Source of the DNA: Gordonia desulfuricans NBRC 100010
GTDB lineage: Bacteria > Actinomycetota > Actinomycetes > Mycobacteriales > Mycobacteriaceae
NCBI RefSeq assembly: GCF_001485495.1
Contig: NZ_BCNF01000006.1
Coordinates: forward strand, 1-34,947
DNA: 34,947 bases
Direction: 5' to 3'
In this document: in pieces, positions 17,476 through 25,248 of the stretch
Layout of the letters: the number at the start of each line of letters is the position of its first letter
Numbering within the stretch: position 1 is the stretch's first letter
Made by a program: the position numbers and the translations under genes
Notes under the pieces: model-generated
Database searches by the model: none
The model's input: only the letters and a program-made list of their open reading frames with translations
Told to the model about the DNA's origin: nothing

Positions 17476-18624
17476 TCACCGCATGAGTCGCCATCCCTGA
17501 TCGTCCTGCTCGACCAGACCTTTCAGATCGAGTACGGCCAAGGCCGTGCGCACCACCGACACCGGCCGCCCCGACACGAACACGATCTCGTCGATGCCGA
17601 GCGCACCGCGGGACGGGAGTGCCTCGACCACCTGCAACTGGTCGTCGGTGAGGCCATCGGTGGAGCGTTGGCGTCTCGGCGCCGGCACCCCGCCACCGTC
17701 CGGGTGGACCAGGCGGACGATGTCGTCGGCATCGCGGATGAGAACCGCATCACCGTCGGCGATCATCGCGTGACACCCCACCGACGTCGCGGAGTTGATC
17801 GGCCCGGGCACCGCACCCAGCGGACGATCGAGCCGACGCGCCCACGCCGCGGTGTTCAGCGCACCGGAGCGTCGGCCCGCCTCCACCACGACCACCGCCG
17901 ACGACAGGGCGGCGACCAGACGGTTCCGGGCGAGGAACCGGTGTTTGGCCGCGGTCGTGCCCGGCGGGTACTCGGTGATCACCAGCCCGGTCCGGGCGAT
18001 GTCGGTGAGCAGCGTCGAATGGGCGGCCGGATAGTCCCGGTCGATCCCGCACGCCAGCACGGCCACCGTCTCCCCGCGTCCGGCGAGGGCCGACCGATGT
18101 GCGGCGGCGTCGATGCCGAAGGCCGCCCCGGAGATGACCGTCCAGGATTCGGTGACCAGATCGCCGGTGAGGTCACCGGCCACGTGATCGCCATACGACG
18201 TCGACGCCCGGGCGCCCACCATCGCCACCGCTGCCGCCGCCGCCGTGTCGAGGCGCCCCGGTCCACGGACCCACAGTGCGACGGGTTCGCCGGCTCGGGC
18301 CGCGGTGGTCGCCTGCCCCAGCGGGAGCAGCGACCACGCCGGCCATTCGTCGTCGTCGGGGGTGATCAGTCGGGCGCCGACACCGTGCGCGCGTTCGAGG
18401 TGGGCCATCGTCATGTCGGTTCCGGCGCGAGCCGCCGTCGGCTCGAGCACGCCGGTGTGCCCGTCGGGCACCGATCGTGCCCGGATCGCGCGGGCCGCCT
18501 CGACCGGACCGAGTTCGGCCACCAGGTCGCGGACCGGCCCGCACGGCGGCTCGGCGACCGCGGCGAGGTAGGCCCAGGCCCGCGCCTCACGCTCGTCGGC
18601 GGCCGACGGCACCGGGCCGGTCAT
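17476..18624 (-). CDS. dprA: DNA-processing protein DprA (Smf family)
   Basis: Rossmann-like single-strand DNA-binding protein that loads RecA on incoming DNA during transformation; in non-competent actinobacteria its role is uncertain. The 382-residue product shows the DprA pattern: VGARASTSYGDHVA, SGAAFGIDAAAHR, VLACGIDRDYP, YPPGTTAAKHRFLARNRLVA and VVVVEAGRRSGALNTA, with a C-terminal winged-helix region ending in a LVEQDDQGWR segment. The start at 18624 overlaps the yifB stop by 4 nt (ATGA), so the two are translationally coupled. A longer open frame exists upstream but only antisense to yifB-coding sequence logic. Same order as Rv2896c-Rv2898c. Confidence 0.94.
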   Translation of the reverse strand: MTGPVPSAADEREARAWAYLAAVAEPPCGPVRDLVAELGPVEAARAIRARSVPDGHTGVLEPTAARAGTDMTMAHLERAHGVGARLITPDDDEWPAWSLLPLGQATTAARAGEPVALWVRGPGRLDTAAAAAVAMVGARASTSYGDHVAGDLTGDLVTESWTVISGAAFGIDAAAHRSALAGRGETVAVLACGIDRDYPAAHSTLLTDIARTGLVITEYPPGTTAAKHRFLARNRLVAALSSAVVVVEAGRRSGALNTAAWARRLDRPLGAVPGPINSATSVGCHAMIADGDAVLIRDADDIVRLVHPDGGGVPAPRRQRSTDGLTDDQLQVVEALPSRGALGIDEIVFVSGRPVSVVRTALAVLDLKGLVEQDDQGWRLMR

Positions 18625-20177
18625 CGCAGACCTCCGCGATCGCGATACAGGAGTGCTTGTGCCACATCGGTTTCGGTGGGAGTTCCGCGCCCTTCCAGGT
18701 CGGCGATGGTCCAGGCCACCCGCACCGCGCGATCGGCACCACGAGCGGTCAGACGACCTTCTCGCATGCTCAGCTCCAGCGGCCGGGTCACCGTGGGTGG
18801 CAGGGGGAAGTGCCGTTTGAGGTCGGCGCCGCGCGCCTCGGCGTTGGTGCGCCAGCCGAACTCGCGCCACCGTTCCACCGCGGCGTCACGGGCGCCGGTG
18901 ACCCGTACCCGGATCTCGGCACTCGACTCGCCGCTCGCCGTGGTCAGCGTCGCATTGCCGGGCGGATCCATCCGCACCCGGATGTCCACCCGATCCATCA
19001 GCGGACCCGACAGTTTGCCCAGGTAGCGGCGCCGTTCGACCGACGAGCACATGCACGCGGTGTCCCGGGCGGGTGCGCACGAGCAGGGATTCGCGGCCAG
19101 GATCAGCTGGAAGCGGGCGGGGTACTCGGCCACGCCGTCGCGCCGCGGCACCTTGACCACGCCCTCTTCGAGAGGCTGTCGCAACGAGTCGAGAACCTTG
19201 CCGCCCATCTCGGCGCATTCGTCGATGAACAGGACGCCGCGATGGGCCAGCGACACCGCACCCGGCCGCGCCATCCCGGTTCCCCCGCCGAGCAGCGCCG
19301 TCGTCGACGCCGAGTGATGTGGGTCGATGAACGGCGGATCGGCCACGAGCGGCGAACCCGGCGAGAGGATCCCGGCGATCGAGTGCACCGCGGTCACCTC
19401 CAGGGATTCCTCGCGGTCGAGCGGCGGCAGGATTCCCGGCAACCGCCGCGCGAGCATGGTCTTGCCGATCCCGGGTGGCCCGGTCATCAGCACGTGATGG
19501 GCGCCGGCCGCGGCGATCTCGAGGGCATGCCGCGCCTCGGTCTGCCCGATGACATCGGCCATGTCCGGCACCATCCGCGGTTCCGGCGCCGACGACTCAC
19601 CGTCGACGGTGTCCAGGACGGTCTTGCCCTCCGACCACGCCACCACTTCTTTGAGCGTGTGCGCACCGCCGATCTCGATGTCGTCGATCAGGGTGGCCTC
19701 GGCGACCATCGAGATCGGCACCACCACACGGCGGAAACCCGCTGCACGCGCGGCGATCACCGCGGGCAGGATGCCCCGCACCGGACGCAGACTGCCATCG
19801 AGTGCCAGCTCCCCCAGCAACACCGTCGACGACAACCGCACCGAGGTCACCTGCTCGGTGGCCACCAGGATCGCGACCGCCAACGACAAGTCATGCGCCG
19901 AACCGCGTTTCGGCAACTCCGCCGGCGCCAGATTGATGGTGACCTTCCCGTCGGGAAACGAGAAGCCCGAGTTGACGATCGCCGCCCGCACCCGTTCACG
20001 GCCCTCACGTAACGCCGAATCGACGGTTCCGCCGATGATCACCGCCGGCAGCCCCTGCCCCACATGCGCCTGCACCTCGATCACCTTGGCCTCGAAGGCG
20101 TTGAGCCCCACCGAGAACGTCCGGCCGAGCGGCGCGCGGGCCGTCGGCTCCTCGAGCTCACTCCACGATGTTGACAT
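18621..20177 (-). CDS. YifB/ComM family Mg-chelatase-like AAA+ ATPase
   Basis: AAA+ ATPase of the ChlI-like group; ComM of competent bacteria is a hexameric helicase for branch migration during DNA uptake. The 518-residue product has an N-terminal Lon-like fold domain (about 18-180), Walker A GPPGIGKT at 233-240, Walker B LFIDE at 316-320, a Cys cluster NPCSC...CMC typical of the family, and a C-terminal lid. The ATG at 20177 gives an AGGTG about 9 nt upstream and overlaps yraN by 20 nt; the next ATG upstream is inside yraN and less likely. Coupled to dprA by a 4-nt overlap, suggesting a shared DNA-processing role. Confidence 0.94.
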   Translation of the reverse strand: MSTSWSELEEPTARAPLGRTFSVGLNAFEAKVIEVQAHVGQGLPAVIIGGTVDSALREGRERVRAAIVNSGFSFPDGKVTINLAPAELPKRGSAHDLSLAVAILVATEQVTSVRLSSTVLLGELALDGSLRPVRGILPAVIAARAAGFRRVVVPISMVAEATLIDDIEIGGAHTLKEVVAWSEGKTVLDTVDGESSAPEPRMVPDMADVIGQTEARHALEIAAAGAHHVLMTGPPGIGKTMLARRLPGILPPLDREESLEVTAVHSIAGILSPGSPLVADPPFIDPHHSASTTALLGGGTGMARPGAVSLAHRGVLFIDECAEMGGKVLDSLRQPLEEGVVKVPRRDGVAEYPARFQLILAANPCSCAPARDTACMCSSVERRRYLGKLSGPLMDRVDIRVRMDPPGNATLTTASGESSAEIRVRVTGARDAAVERWREFGWRTNAEARGADLKRHFPLPPTVTRPLELSMREGRLTARGADRAVRVAWTIADLEGRGTPTETDVAQALLYRDRGGLR

Positions 20178-20559
20178 GGTGCCGCACCTGGGCCCGTTCA
20201 CGATCGAGCGGATACGCCGGATCGAGTTGGATCGAGATGACGTCGAGACGGATCTGCGGCCAGTGCATCTCCTGCTGCGCCAACCACATCCCGGTCAATC
20301 GCCGCATCCGCCGCAGCTTGTCCCGCGTCACCGCGGCCACCGGGTCGGCGAACACCCGAGACGCCCGCGTCTTGACCTCCACCACCACCAGCCGACGCCC
20401 ATCCGCGGCGATCAGATCCAGCTCCCCGAACTTGTTGCGCCAGTTCCGTTCCACGATCGTCCACCCCAACCGCGTCACGAACTCGGCGGCCAGATCCTCA
20501 CCCAACCGCCCCACCTCCGCCCGCCGATTGGGCCGGTCCCCCACTGATTCCGCTGTCAT
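20158..20559 (-). CDS. YraN family (UPF0102) putative endonuclease
   Basis: A 133-residue protein of the UPF0102 family, predicted PD-(D/E)xK nuclease fold. The motif is present: GELDLIA (Asp) followed by VVVEVKTR (Glu-x-Lys), plus the preceding FGELD-type strand and a conserved N-terminal GRLGEDLAAEF helix. Its biological substrate is unknown. The start ATG 20559 is selected by family length; no strong ribosome-binding site is present. It is the first gene of the yraN-yifB-dprA run, and the 474-nt region upstream separates it from the divergent amidohydrolase. Confidence 0.9.
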   Translation of the reverse strand: MTAESVGDRPNRRAEVGRLGEDLAAEFVTRLGWTIVERNWRNKFGELDLIAADGRRLVVVEVKTRASRVFADPVAAVTRDKLRRMRRLTGMWLAQQEMHWPQIRLDVISIQLDPAYPLDRERAQVRHHVNIVE

Positions 20560-20988
20560 GCAGCAAGAATCACCGACATCCGCGACATCCGACCGATCCC
20601 ACCGGCGATCACCACGAGATCTGGGGACACATCCCGATCTGTGCACAACCGCACACATCCGAGCACGCTGTGCCCTCGGTTGTCGGTGCGACCGCGACCC
20701 CTGGTCCGGACACCGGACACCGGCACCTCGATGACTCGATCACCAGCACCGAACCCGTGCGAAACAATTTGCTGCAACTATGGGTAATGGACAATTCTGT
20801 GCCGCGAATACGCGAATAATGCGACAAGGTGTATACGTGTGCGCGAGGACGCCGGTCCGGACCGGAACCTGCGATCCGGCCCACCGGACAATCGGACACG
20901 CGAGCGACGTCGCAGTTCGCCGAACGTCCCGTGTTCCTCCGCGCCGGCACACCGGATTCGGCGTCCACACAGGGCCGATGGCCCCGGC

Positions 20989-21019
20989 GTGTACATCGGT
21001 GCCCGGAGCCGATGCACAC
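20989..21019. promoter_or_regulatory. Inverted repeat over the -35 region of the amidohydrolase promoter, candidate operator
   Basis: GTGTACATCGG (20989-20999), a 9-nt spacer, then CCGATGCACAC (21009-21019): 11-nt arms with one mismatch. It ends 2 nt before the predicted -10 box, a typical repressor position. The binding protein is unknown; no regulator gene is adjacent. Confidence 0.5.
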
Positions 21020-21021
21020 GG

Positions 21022-21027
21022 TATAAC
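21022..21027 (+). promoter_or_regulatory. -10 box TATAAC, predicted leaderless promoter
   Basis: TATAAC ends 6 nt before the A of the ATG at 21034, so transcription would begin at or next to the start codon. There is no Shine-Dalgarno sequence in the short interval (CAGCTC). Leaderless mRNAs are common in Mycobacteriales. Confidence 0.55.
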
Positions 21028-21033
21028 CAGCTC

Positions 21034-22272
21034 ATGACGACAACCATCCTGCAGAATGCACGGCTGATCGACGGAACCGGCGCCGACCCGGTTGCGGACG
21101 CGGTCCTGGTGATCGACGACGGCAAGATCACCTACGCCGGATCTGCGGCCGGGGCGCCGCAACCCGAGGACCCCGCCAAGGTGGTGACCGTCGACGTCGG
21201 TGGCAACACGATCTGCCCGGGCTTCTTCGACTGCCACGTCCACCTGTCGCTGCCCGGCACCAAGGGCTCCCCGATCATGTCGGCGATGGTGCCGCCGTCC
21301 TACCGCTACTTCGAGCTCATCGACCGGCTCAAGACCACCATCGGCGCCGGTGTCACCACCGTCCGTGACCTCATGGGTGTCGACGTCGGCGTGCGCGACG
21401 CGGTCGCCCACGGACTCGTGGCCGGACCCCGACTCCTGGTGGCCGACAAGATGTTCAGCCAGACCGGCGGCCACGCCGACTTCCACATCCCCTCCGGCAT
21501 CGACGGCACCGGACTGGTCGGCGGCCTGATCGTCGACACCGTCGACGATGCGCGCCGCGAGGTCCGCAAGCTCCTGCGCGAGGGCGTCGACGTCATCAAG
21601 GTCGCCTCCAGCGGTGGCGTGACCTCCCCGAGCGATGATCCCGACTGGCTGGGCGCGCGCACCGAGATCGTCGCCGCACTGGTCGAGGAGGCCGACAACT
21701 ACGGTGGCCGCAAGGTCGCCGCCCACGCGATCGGCCTCGCCGGCATCCAGGCGGCCGTCCAGGGTGGCGCGCACAGCGTCGAGCACGGCTACGCCCTCAC
21801 CGACGAGCTGCGCTCGGAGATGGTCGACCGCGGCCAGTTCCTGGTGCCGACCCTCATCGAGACCCTCAAGCCCGACACCGCGACCCCGCAGGCCGTCGCC
21901 AAGAGCACCAAGTGGCATGCGCTGGCCCACGAGTCCATCGCCGCCTCGGTCGCCGCCGGCATCAAGGTCGCCGTCGGTACCGACGCCGGCCTGGTCCCCG
22001 ATCACGGCGCCACCCTGGGCGAGCTCGGCTGCCTGGTGAAGTTCGGCGGCATGACGCCGATGCAGGCGATCGTCGCCGGCACCCGCACCTCGGCCGAGCT
22101 CTGCGACGTCGCCGACAAGCTGGGCACGCTGGAGGCCGGCAAGCTGGCCGACGTCGTCGTCGTCAAGGGTGATCCGCTGGCCGACATCGATTCGCTCGCC
22201 GACCACGACAACATCCTGCTCGTCCTCAAGGAGGGCAAGACCGCCAGCAACCGCGGCGCCTACGCTCTCTGA
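21034..22272 (+). CDS. Amidohydrolase family protein (imidazolonepropionase/prolidase-like)
   Basis: Metal-dependent hydrolase of the amidohydrolase superfamily, 412 residues, probably binuclear. Ligands are visible: His68 and His70 (DCHVHLS), Lys189 as the likely carbamylated lysine (VIKVASSGG), His231 (AHAIG), His251 (EHGY) and Asp317 (VGTDAG). The C-terminal part returns to the beta-sandwich (KLADVVVVKGDPL). No signal peptide. The exact substrate cannot be read; related enzymes include Xaa-Arg/Lys dipeptidases and imidazolonepropionase-like proteins. It stands alone on the plus strand with its own predicted promoter, operator and terminator, replacing genes that occupy this interval in M. 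tuberculosis. The start is set at 21034; the frame stays open upstream without support. Confidence 0.88.
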   Translation: MTTTILQNARLIDGTGADPVADAVLVIDDGKITYAGSAAGAPQPEDPAKVVTVDVGGNTICPGFFDCHVHLSLPGTKGSPIMSAMVPPSYRYFELIDRLKTTIGAGVTTVRDLMGVDVGVRDAVAHGLVAGPRLLVADKMFSQTGGHADFHIPSGIDGTGLVGGLIVDTVDDARREVRKLLREGVDVIKVASSGGVTSPSDDPDWLGARTEIVAALVEEADNYGGRKVAAHAIGLAGIQAAVQGGAHSVEHGYALTDELRSEMVDRGQFLVPTLIETLKPDTATPQAVAKSTKWHALAHESIAASVAAGIKVAVGTDAGLVPDHGATLGELGCLVKFGGMTPMQAIVAGTRTSAELCDVADKLGTLEAGKLADVVVVKGDPLADIDSLADHDNILLVLKEGKTASNRGAYAL

Positions 22273-22300
22273 CCCGCTGAGCTGACACGGTCGGACCGAC

Positions 22301-22336
22301 ATCGAGGTCCCCTCCCGGATGGGAGGGGACCTCGAT
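22301..22336 (+). terminator. Intrinsic terminator after the amidohydrolase gene
   Basis: A perfect 16-bp stem (22301-22316 with 22321-22336) with a GGAT tetraloop, followed by TGTTCTGTG, 28 nt after the stop codon. Confidence 0.88.
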
Positions 22337-22399
22337 TGTTCTGTGTGGGTCGCGCGCAGGTGACCGCAAGCGGGTGGTGGTCGCGTACCGGCCTCGGGC

Positions 22400-22449
22400 G
22401 GCGGAGGTTTCGACACGCCTCGTCGCTTCGCTCCTCGTCGGCTCAACCA
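22400..22449 (-). repeat. Dispersed ~50-bp extragenic repeat, copy 3 (inverted)
   Basis: Reverse-strand copy of the element at 8291 and 8429, with a few substitutions (GCGAAG for GCGGAG, GAGGCG for GAGACG). Its end, GGCTCAACCAC, runs directly into the first unit of the 44-nt minisatellite. Confidence 0.85.
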
Positions 22450-22665
22450 CCGGACGAACACCCCTCGGCACGCAAGAACACCCCGCCCAACCACCGAACG
22501 AACGCCAATCGGCACGCAAGAACACCCGAGTCCAACCACCGGACGAACACCCCTCGGCACGCAAGAACACCCCGCCCAACCACCGAACGAACACCCCTCG
22601 CCACGCAAGAACACCCCGCCCAACCACCGAACGAACGCCAATCGGCACGCGAGATCACCCGGGCC
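22444..22665. repeat. Minisatellite: five 44-45-nt tandem units
   Basis: Units start at 22444, 22488, 22533, 22577 and 22621, each opening CAACCACCG(A/G)ACGAAC and continuing to CACGCAAGAACACC. Two subtypes occur: A (units 1, 3, 4; ACACCCCTCG(G/C)CACGC) and B (units 2 and 5; GCCAATCGGCACGC). A degraded sixth start follows at 22666. The unit length is not a multiple of three, so it is not a coding repeat, and there are no unique spacers, so it is not a CRISPR array. With the terminator and copy 3 of the dispersed repeat, this accounts for most of the 485-nt gene-free interval 22273-22757. Confidence 0.92.
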
Positions 22666-22698
22666 CGACCACCGAAATGCCCGCCCGCCAACGAATTC

Positions 22699-22725
22699 GG
22701 GCGCCCGACGCAATGCCGGACGCCC
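22699..22725 (-). terminator. Candidate terminator after the rplS-lepB-rnhB-DUF2469 run
   Basis: A 9-bp stem with one G-T pair (22717-22725 with 22699-22707 on the minus strand) and a 9-nt loop, 32 nt after the DUF2469 stop, followed by AATTCGTT. Confidence 0.55.
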
Positions 22726-22757
22726 GATGAGGTGTCACTCCCGAGGGACTAACCCCT

Positions 22758-23069
22758 TCAGGGTTCATCGGGGAGTCGGAGTTCTGGCTTCTCGAGTTCC
22801 TCGATGTTGACGTCCTTGAACGTCAGCACCCGGACCTGCTTGACGAAGCGTGCCGGACGGTACATGTCCCACACCCAGGCGTCACTCATCCGCAGCTCGA
22901 AGTACACCTCGCCGTCGGAGTTGCGGGGGATCATCTCCACTGCGTTCGCAAGGTAGAAGCGGCGCTCGGTCTCGACCACGTATGTGAACTGGCCGACGAT
23001 GTCCTTGTACTCGCGGTACAAGGACAACTCCATCTCGGTTTCGTACTTCTCGAGATCCTCAGCGCTCAT
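22758..23069 (-). CDS. DUF2469 family protein (Rv2901c-like)
   Basis: A 103-residue soluble protein of unknown function found across actinobacteria next to rnhB. The acidic N-terminus [20 protein letters not shown], central [15 protein letters not shown], and [12 protein letters not shown] are the recognisable family segments. Length is normal and no catalytic motif is evident. The start codon overlaps the rnhB stop by 4 nt (ATGA), so it is translated as a coupled pair with rnhB. It is the last gene before a candidate terminator. Confidence 0.93.
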   Translation of the reverse strand: MSAEDLEKYETEMELSLYREYKDIVGQFTYVVETERRFYLANAVEMIPRNSDGEVYFELRMSDAWVWDMYRPARFVKQVRVLTFKDVNIEELEKPELRLPDEP

Positions 23070-23785
23070 CCTGTAAGCCTATCGCGGGTGTTGTTGCTGC
23101 TGGTGGCGGTGCCACCCTGGGTGGAGGACTGTCCGGGACGCACCCGGGCAGCCACGTTTCGGTAGGACATGCGGTGCTGCACCGACGGGCCGTGCTCGTC
23201 GAGGCAGGACATGTGCAGGGCCGTGCTGTAGCCCTTGTGGACGGCGAACTCGTAGCCCGGCACCTCGGCATCCATCGCGACCATGATCCGGTCGCGGGTC
23301 ACCTTGGCGATGATGCTGGCCGCGGCGATGCAGGCCGCCGCACCGTCGCCGCCGATCACCGGCAGCGAGGGCACGGTGAGGCCGGGTACCGCGAATCCGT
23401 CGGACAGCACGTAACCGGGTGTCAGGTCGAGCCCGGCGACGGCGCGTCGCATGCCCTCGATGTTGGCGACGTGGATGCCGATGCGGTCGATCTCGTCCGC
23501 ACCGATCACCACCGCCGACCACGATTCGGCGTACCGGGTCACCGACCGATACAGCTTCTCGCGGGCCGCCTCGGTGAGCTTCTTGGAGTCGTCGAGCTCG
23601 GCGAGCGAGGCCAGTTGCGTCGGTTTCAGCACGCAGGCGGCCACCACCAACGGTCCGGCACAGGCTCCACGGCCGGCCTCGTCGACGCCGGCCACCGGCC
23701 CCAGACCGCTGCGGTGCAAGGTGAACTCGTAGGTGCGCAGGCCTGCGGCCCGGCGTACCGGCAGGCGTGGTGGCCAACGACTCAT
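23066..23785 (-). CDS. rnhB: Ribonuclease HII
   Basis: Endonuclease that cuts RNA in RNA-DNA hybrids and at single misincorporated ribonucleotides. The 239-residue product has the RNase HII active site: Asp35 and Glu36 in [13 protein letters not shown], Asp129 in VLSDG and Asp166 in AKVTRDR; DSKKLTE (66-72) is also characteristic. A roughly 27-residue Ser/Thr/Asn-rich tail (from about ARVRPGQ) is not part of the fold. The ATG at 23785 with GGAGG about 7 nt upstream is chosen over an upstream in-frame ATG that overlaps lepB. It is 70 nt downstream of lepB and overlaps the DUF2469 gene by 4 nt. Confidence 0.95.
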   Translation of the reverse strand: MSRWPPRLPVRRAAGLRTYEFTLHRSGLGPVAGVDEAGRGACAGPLVVAACVLKPTQLASLAELDDSKKLTEAAREKLYRSVTRYAESWSAVVIGADEIDRIGIHVANIEGMRRAVAGLDLTPGYVLSDGFAVPGLTVPSLPVIGGDGAAACIAAASIIAKVTRDRIMVAMDAEVPGYEFAVHKGYSTALHMSCLDEHGPSVQHRMSYRNVAARVRPGQSSTQGGTATSSNNTRDRLTG

Positions 23786-23855
23786 GGTCGGCCTCCCATC
23801 CTCTGCCGGTCGGCTGTGTCCGGCCGGAACCCGTTCTGCGTCACGATCATCCCTG

Positions 23856-24734
23856 TCATTGCTGGGGATCGATCGAGGCGACACCACCCATCCGGGAGAA
23901 GGGGTAGATGACGAATCGCGTCTTGCCGCGGATGTTGTCGATCGGCACGGTGCCGTCGTCGGTGATCACGCCGTTGCTGTCGGTGACGATGTGATACCGC
24001 GAGTCCGACGAGCGGGTGCGGTTGTCGCCCATCATGAAGGCATGACCCTCGGGTACCTTGATCGGCCCGAAGCTCTTGCCCAGACACGGCGTGAGCTGAC
24101 CTTCGGCGTTCACCGCGTCGGCGTCGGCGATGAGGTTCTCCGCCAGGTTCTGCCGCTGCAGCGCCATGTCGACGTACGGCTCGTGCAACGGCTTGCCGTC
24201 CACCGTGACGCCGACGTTCTGGTCGTTGTTGCACTCGATCGTCTGACCGCCGACGGCGATGATCCGCTTGACGTAGTCGTTCTCGTCCGGCGGGGCGAAC
24301 CCGAACCAGGACATGCCGTCCTGCAGACCGTGCACGACGGTGTTGCTCGATCGCGGCGAGACCCACGGGCCGCCCCACGAGTCGGGCACCTTGAACACCA
24401 CCACGTCACCCGGCGACGGGTCACCGAAGCGGTAGCTCAGCTTGTCCACCACGATGCGGTCGTTGGTGCAGCCGTCGCATCCGATCAGCGTCGGTTCCAT
24501 CGACTCGGAGGGGATGACGTACTGGCGCCCGATGAAGGTCTGCAGAATCCAGCTGATCAGCAGCACACACGCGACGATGATGATCGTCTCGCGCAGCAGT
24601 GAACTCCTGCCACCCTTGGGCTTGTCGTCTTTGGTCCGCCACGGACGCGAGGTCGGCTCCTCGGCGGAGCCGACCTCGTCGTCGGAACGGTGATCGTCTC
24701 TGCGGTCGTCGCCTGACCGGTTGGTGTCAGCCAC
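23856..24734 (-). CDS. lepB: Type I signal peptidase
   Basis: Membrane serine protease that removes signal peptides from exported proteins. The 292-residue product has a long charged cytosolic N-terminus (1-47), a single transmembrane helix (about 49-68), then the catalytic domain on the outer face with Ser78 ([10 protein letters not shown]) and Lys156 ([10 protein letters not shown]), and the conserved [12 protein letters not shown] segment. Length fits actinobacterial LepB. Start is GTG at 24734, with no clear ribosome-binding site and only 18 nt after rplS, so translation is probably coupled. Confidence 0.96.
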   Translation of the reverse strand: MADTNRSGDDRRDDHRSDDEVGSAEEPTSRPWRTKDDKPKGGRSSLLRETIIIVACVLLISWILQTFIGRQYVIPSESMEPTLIGCDGCTNDRIVVDKLSYRFGDPSPGDVVVFKVPDSWGGPWVSPRSSNTVVHGLQDGMSWFGFAPPDENDYVKRIIAVGGQTIECNNDQNVGVTVDGKPLHEPYVDMALQRQNLAENLIADADAVNAEGQLTPCLGKSFGPIKVPEGHAFMMGDNRTRSSDSRYHIVTDSNGVITDDGTVPIDNIRGKTRFVIYPFSRMGGVASIDPQQ

Positions 24735-24752
24735 GTCGTCAGAGTAGACGCG

Positions 24753-25094
24753 TCAGCGCTTTTCCTTGATCTTGGCAGCCTTGCCGCGCAGATCGCGCAG
24801 GTAGTACAGCTTGGCGCGACGCACGTCGCCGCGGGTCAGCACGTCGACCTTGGCGATGTTCGGGCTGTGCACCGGGAAGGTGCGCTCCACGCCGACGCCG
24901 AAGGACACCTTGCGGACGGTGAAGGTCTCGCGGACGCCACCGCCCTGGCGACGGATCACGACGCCCTTGAAGACCTGAACGCGCTCCTTGGAGCCCTCGA
25001 TGACCTTGACGTGGACGTCAAGGGTGTCGCCGGGGCCGAAGGCGGGGATGTCGTCGCGCAGCGACTGCTTGTCGAGAGAGTCCAGGGTGTTCAT
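24753..25094 (-). CDS. rplS: 50S ribosomal protein L19
   Basis: Ribosomal protein at the subunit interface, 113 residues. Recognisable parts are [19 protein letters not shown], the [21 protein letters not shown] core and the C-terminal [21 protein letters not shown]. The ATG at 25094 matches the family N-terminus (MNTLDSL); an in-frame upstream ATG is not supported. AGGA lies about 11 nt before the start. It heads the rplS-lepB-rnhB-DUF2469 run; the 154 nt before it must contain its promoter. Confidence 0.97.
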   Translation of the reverse strand: MNTLDSLDKQSLRDDIPAFGPGDTLDVHVKVIEGSKERVQVFKGVVIRRQGGGVRETFTVRKVSFGVGVERTFPVHSPNIAKVDVLTRGDVRRAKLYYLRDLRGKAAKIKEKR

Positions 25095-25248
25095 GTGTCT
25101 GGTCCTATTCTGGCTTGGCGTGAACAGAGGAACCTGGCGGCCCGTCGACACCGGCCAGGAAGACCTGACCAGCACATCTGGGGTTCGACCGGTTCGTGCT
25201 CCGAGTCATGGCGTCATCCTGGGTGAGGCGGCATGCAGCGATGCACCC

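Larger units (their letters stand above)
20560..21033. other. 474-nt divergent intergenic region yraN/amidohydrolase
   Basis: No gene is supported here. It holds an AT-richer patch (about 20755-20840, including AACAATTTGCTGCAACTATG), a perfect 14-nt palindrome CCGGTCCGGACCGG (20852-20865), and the regulatory elements listed separately at 20989-21027. Promoters for both flanking genes must lie within it. Confidence 0.6.

Noticed and set aside
22444..22665. CRISPR array
   Set aside because: The repeated units abut directly and have no unique spacers; no cas gene is nearby.
22374..22730. Open frames through the minisatellite on both strands
   Set aside because: The 44-nt period shifts the frame at each unit and the translations are low complexity; no start signal.
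25095..25248. L19 leader RNA upstream of rplS
   Set aside because: No convincing conserved stem structure could be recognised, and known L19 leaders are described mainly in other phyla.
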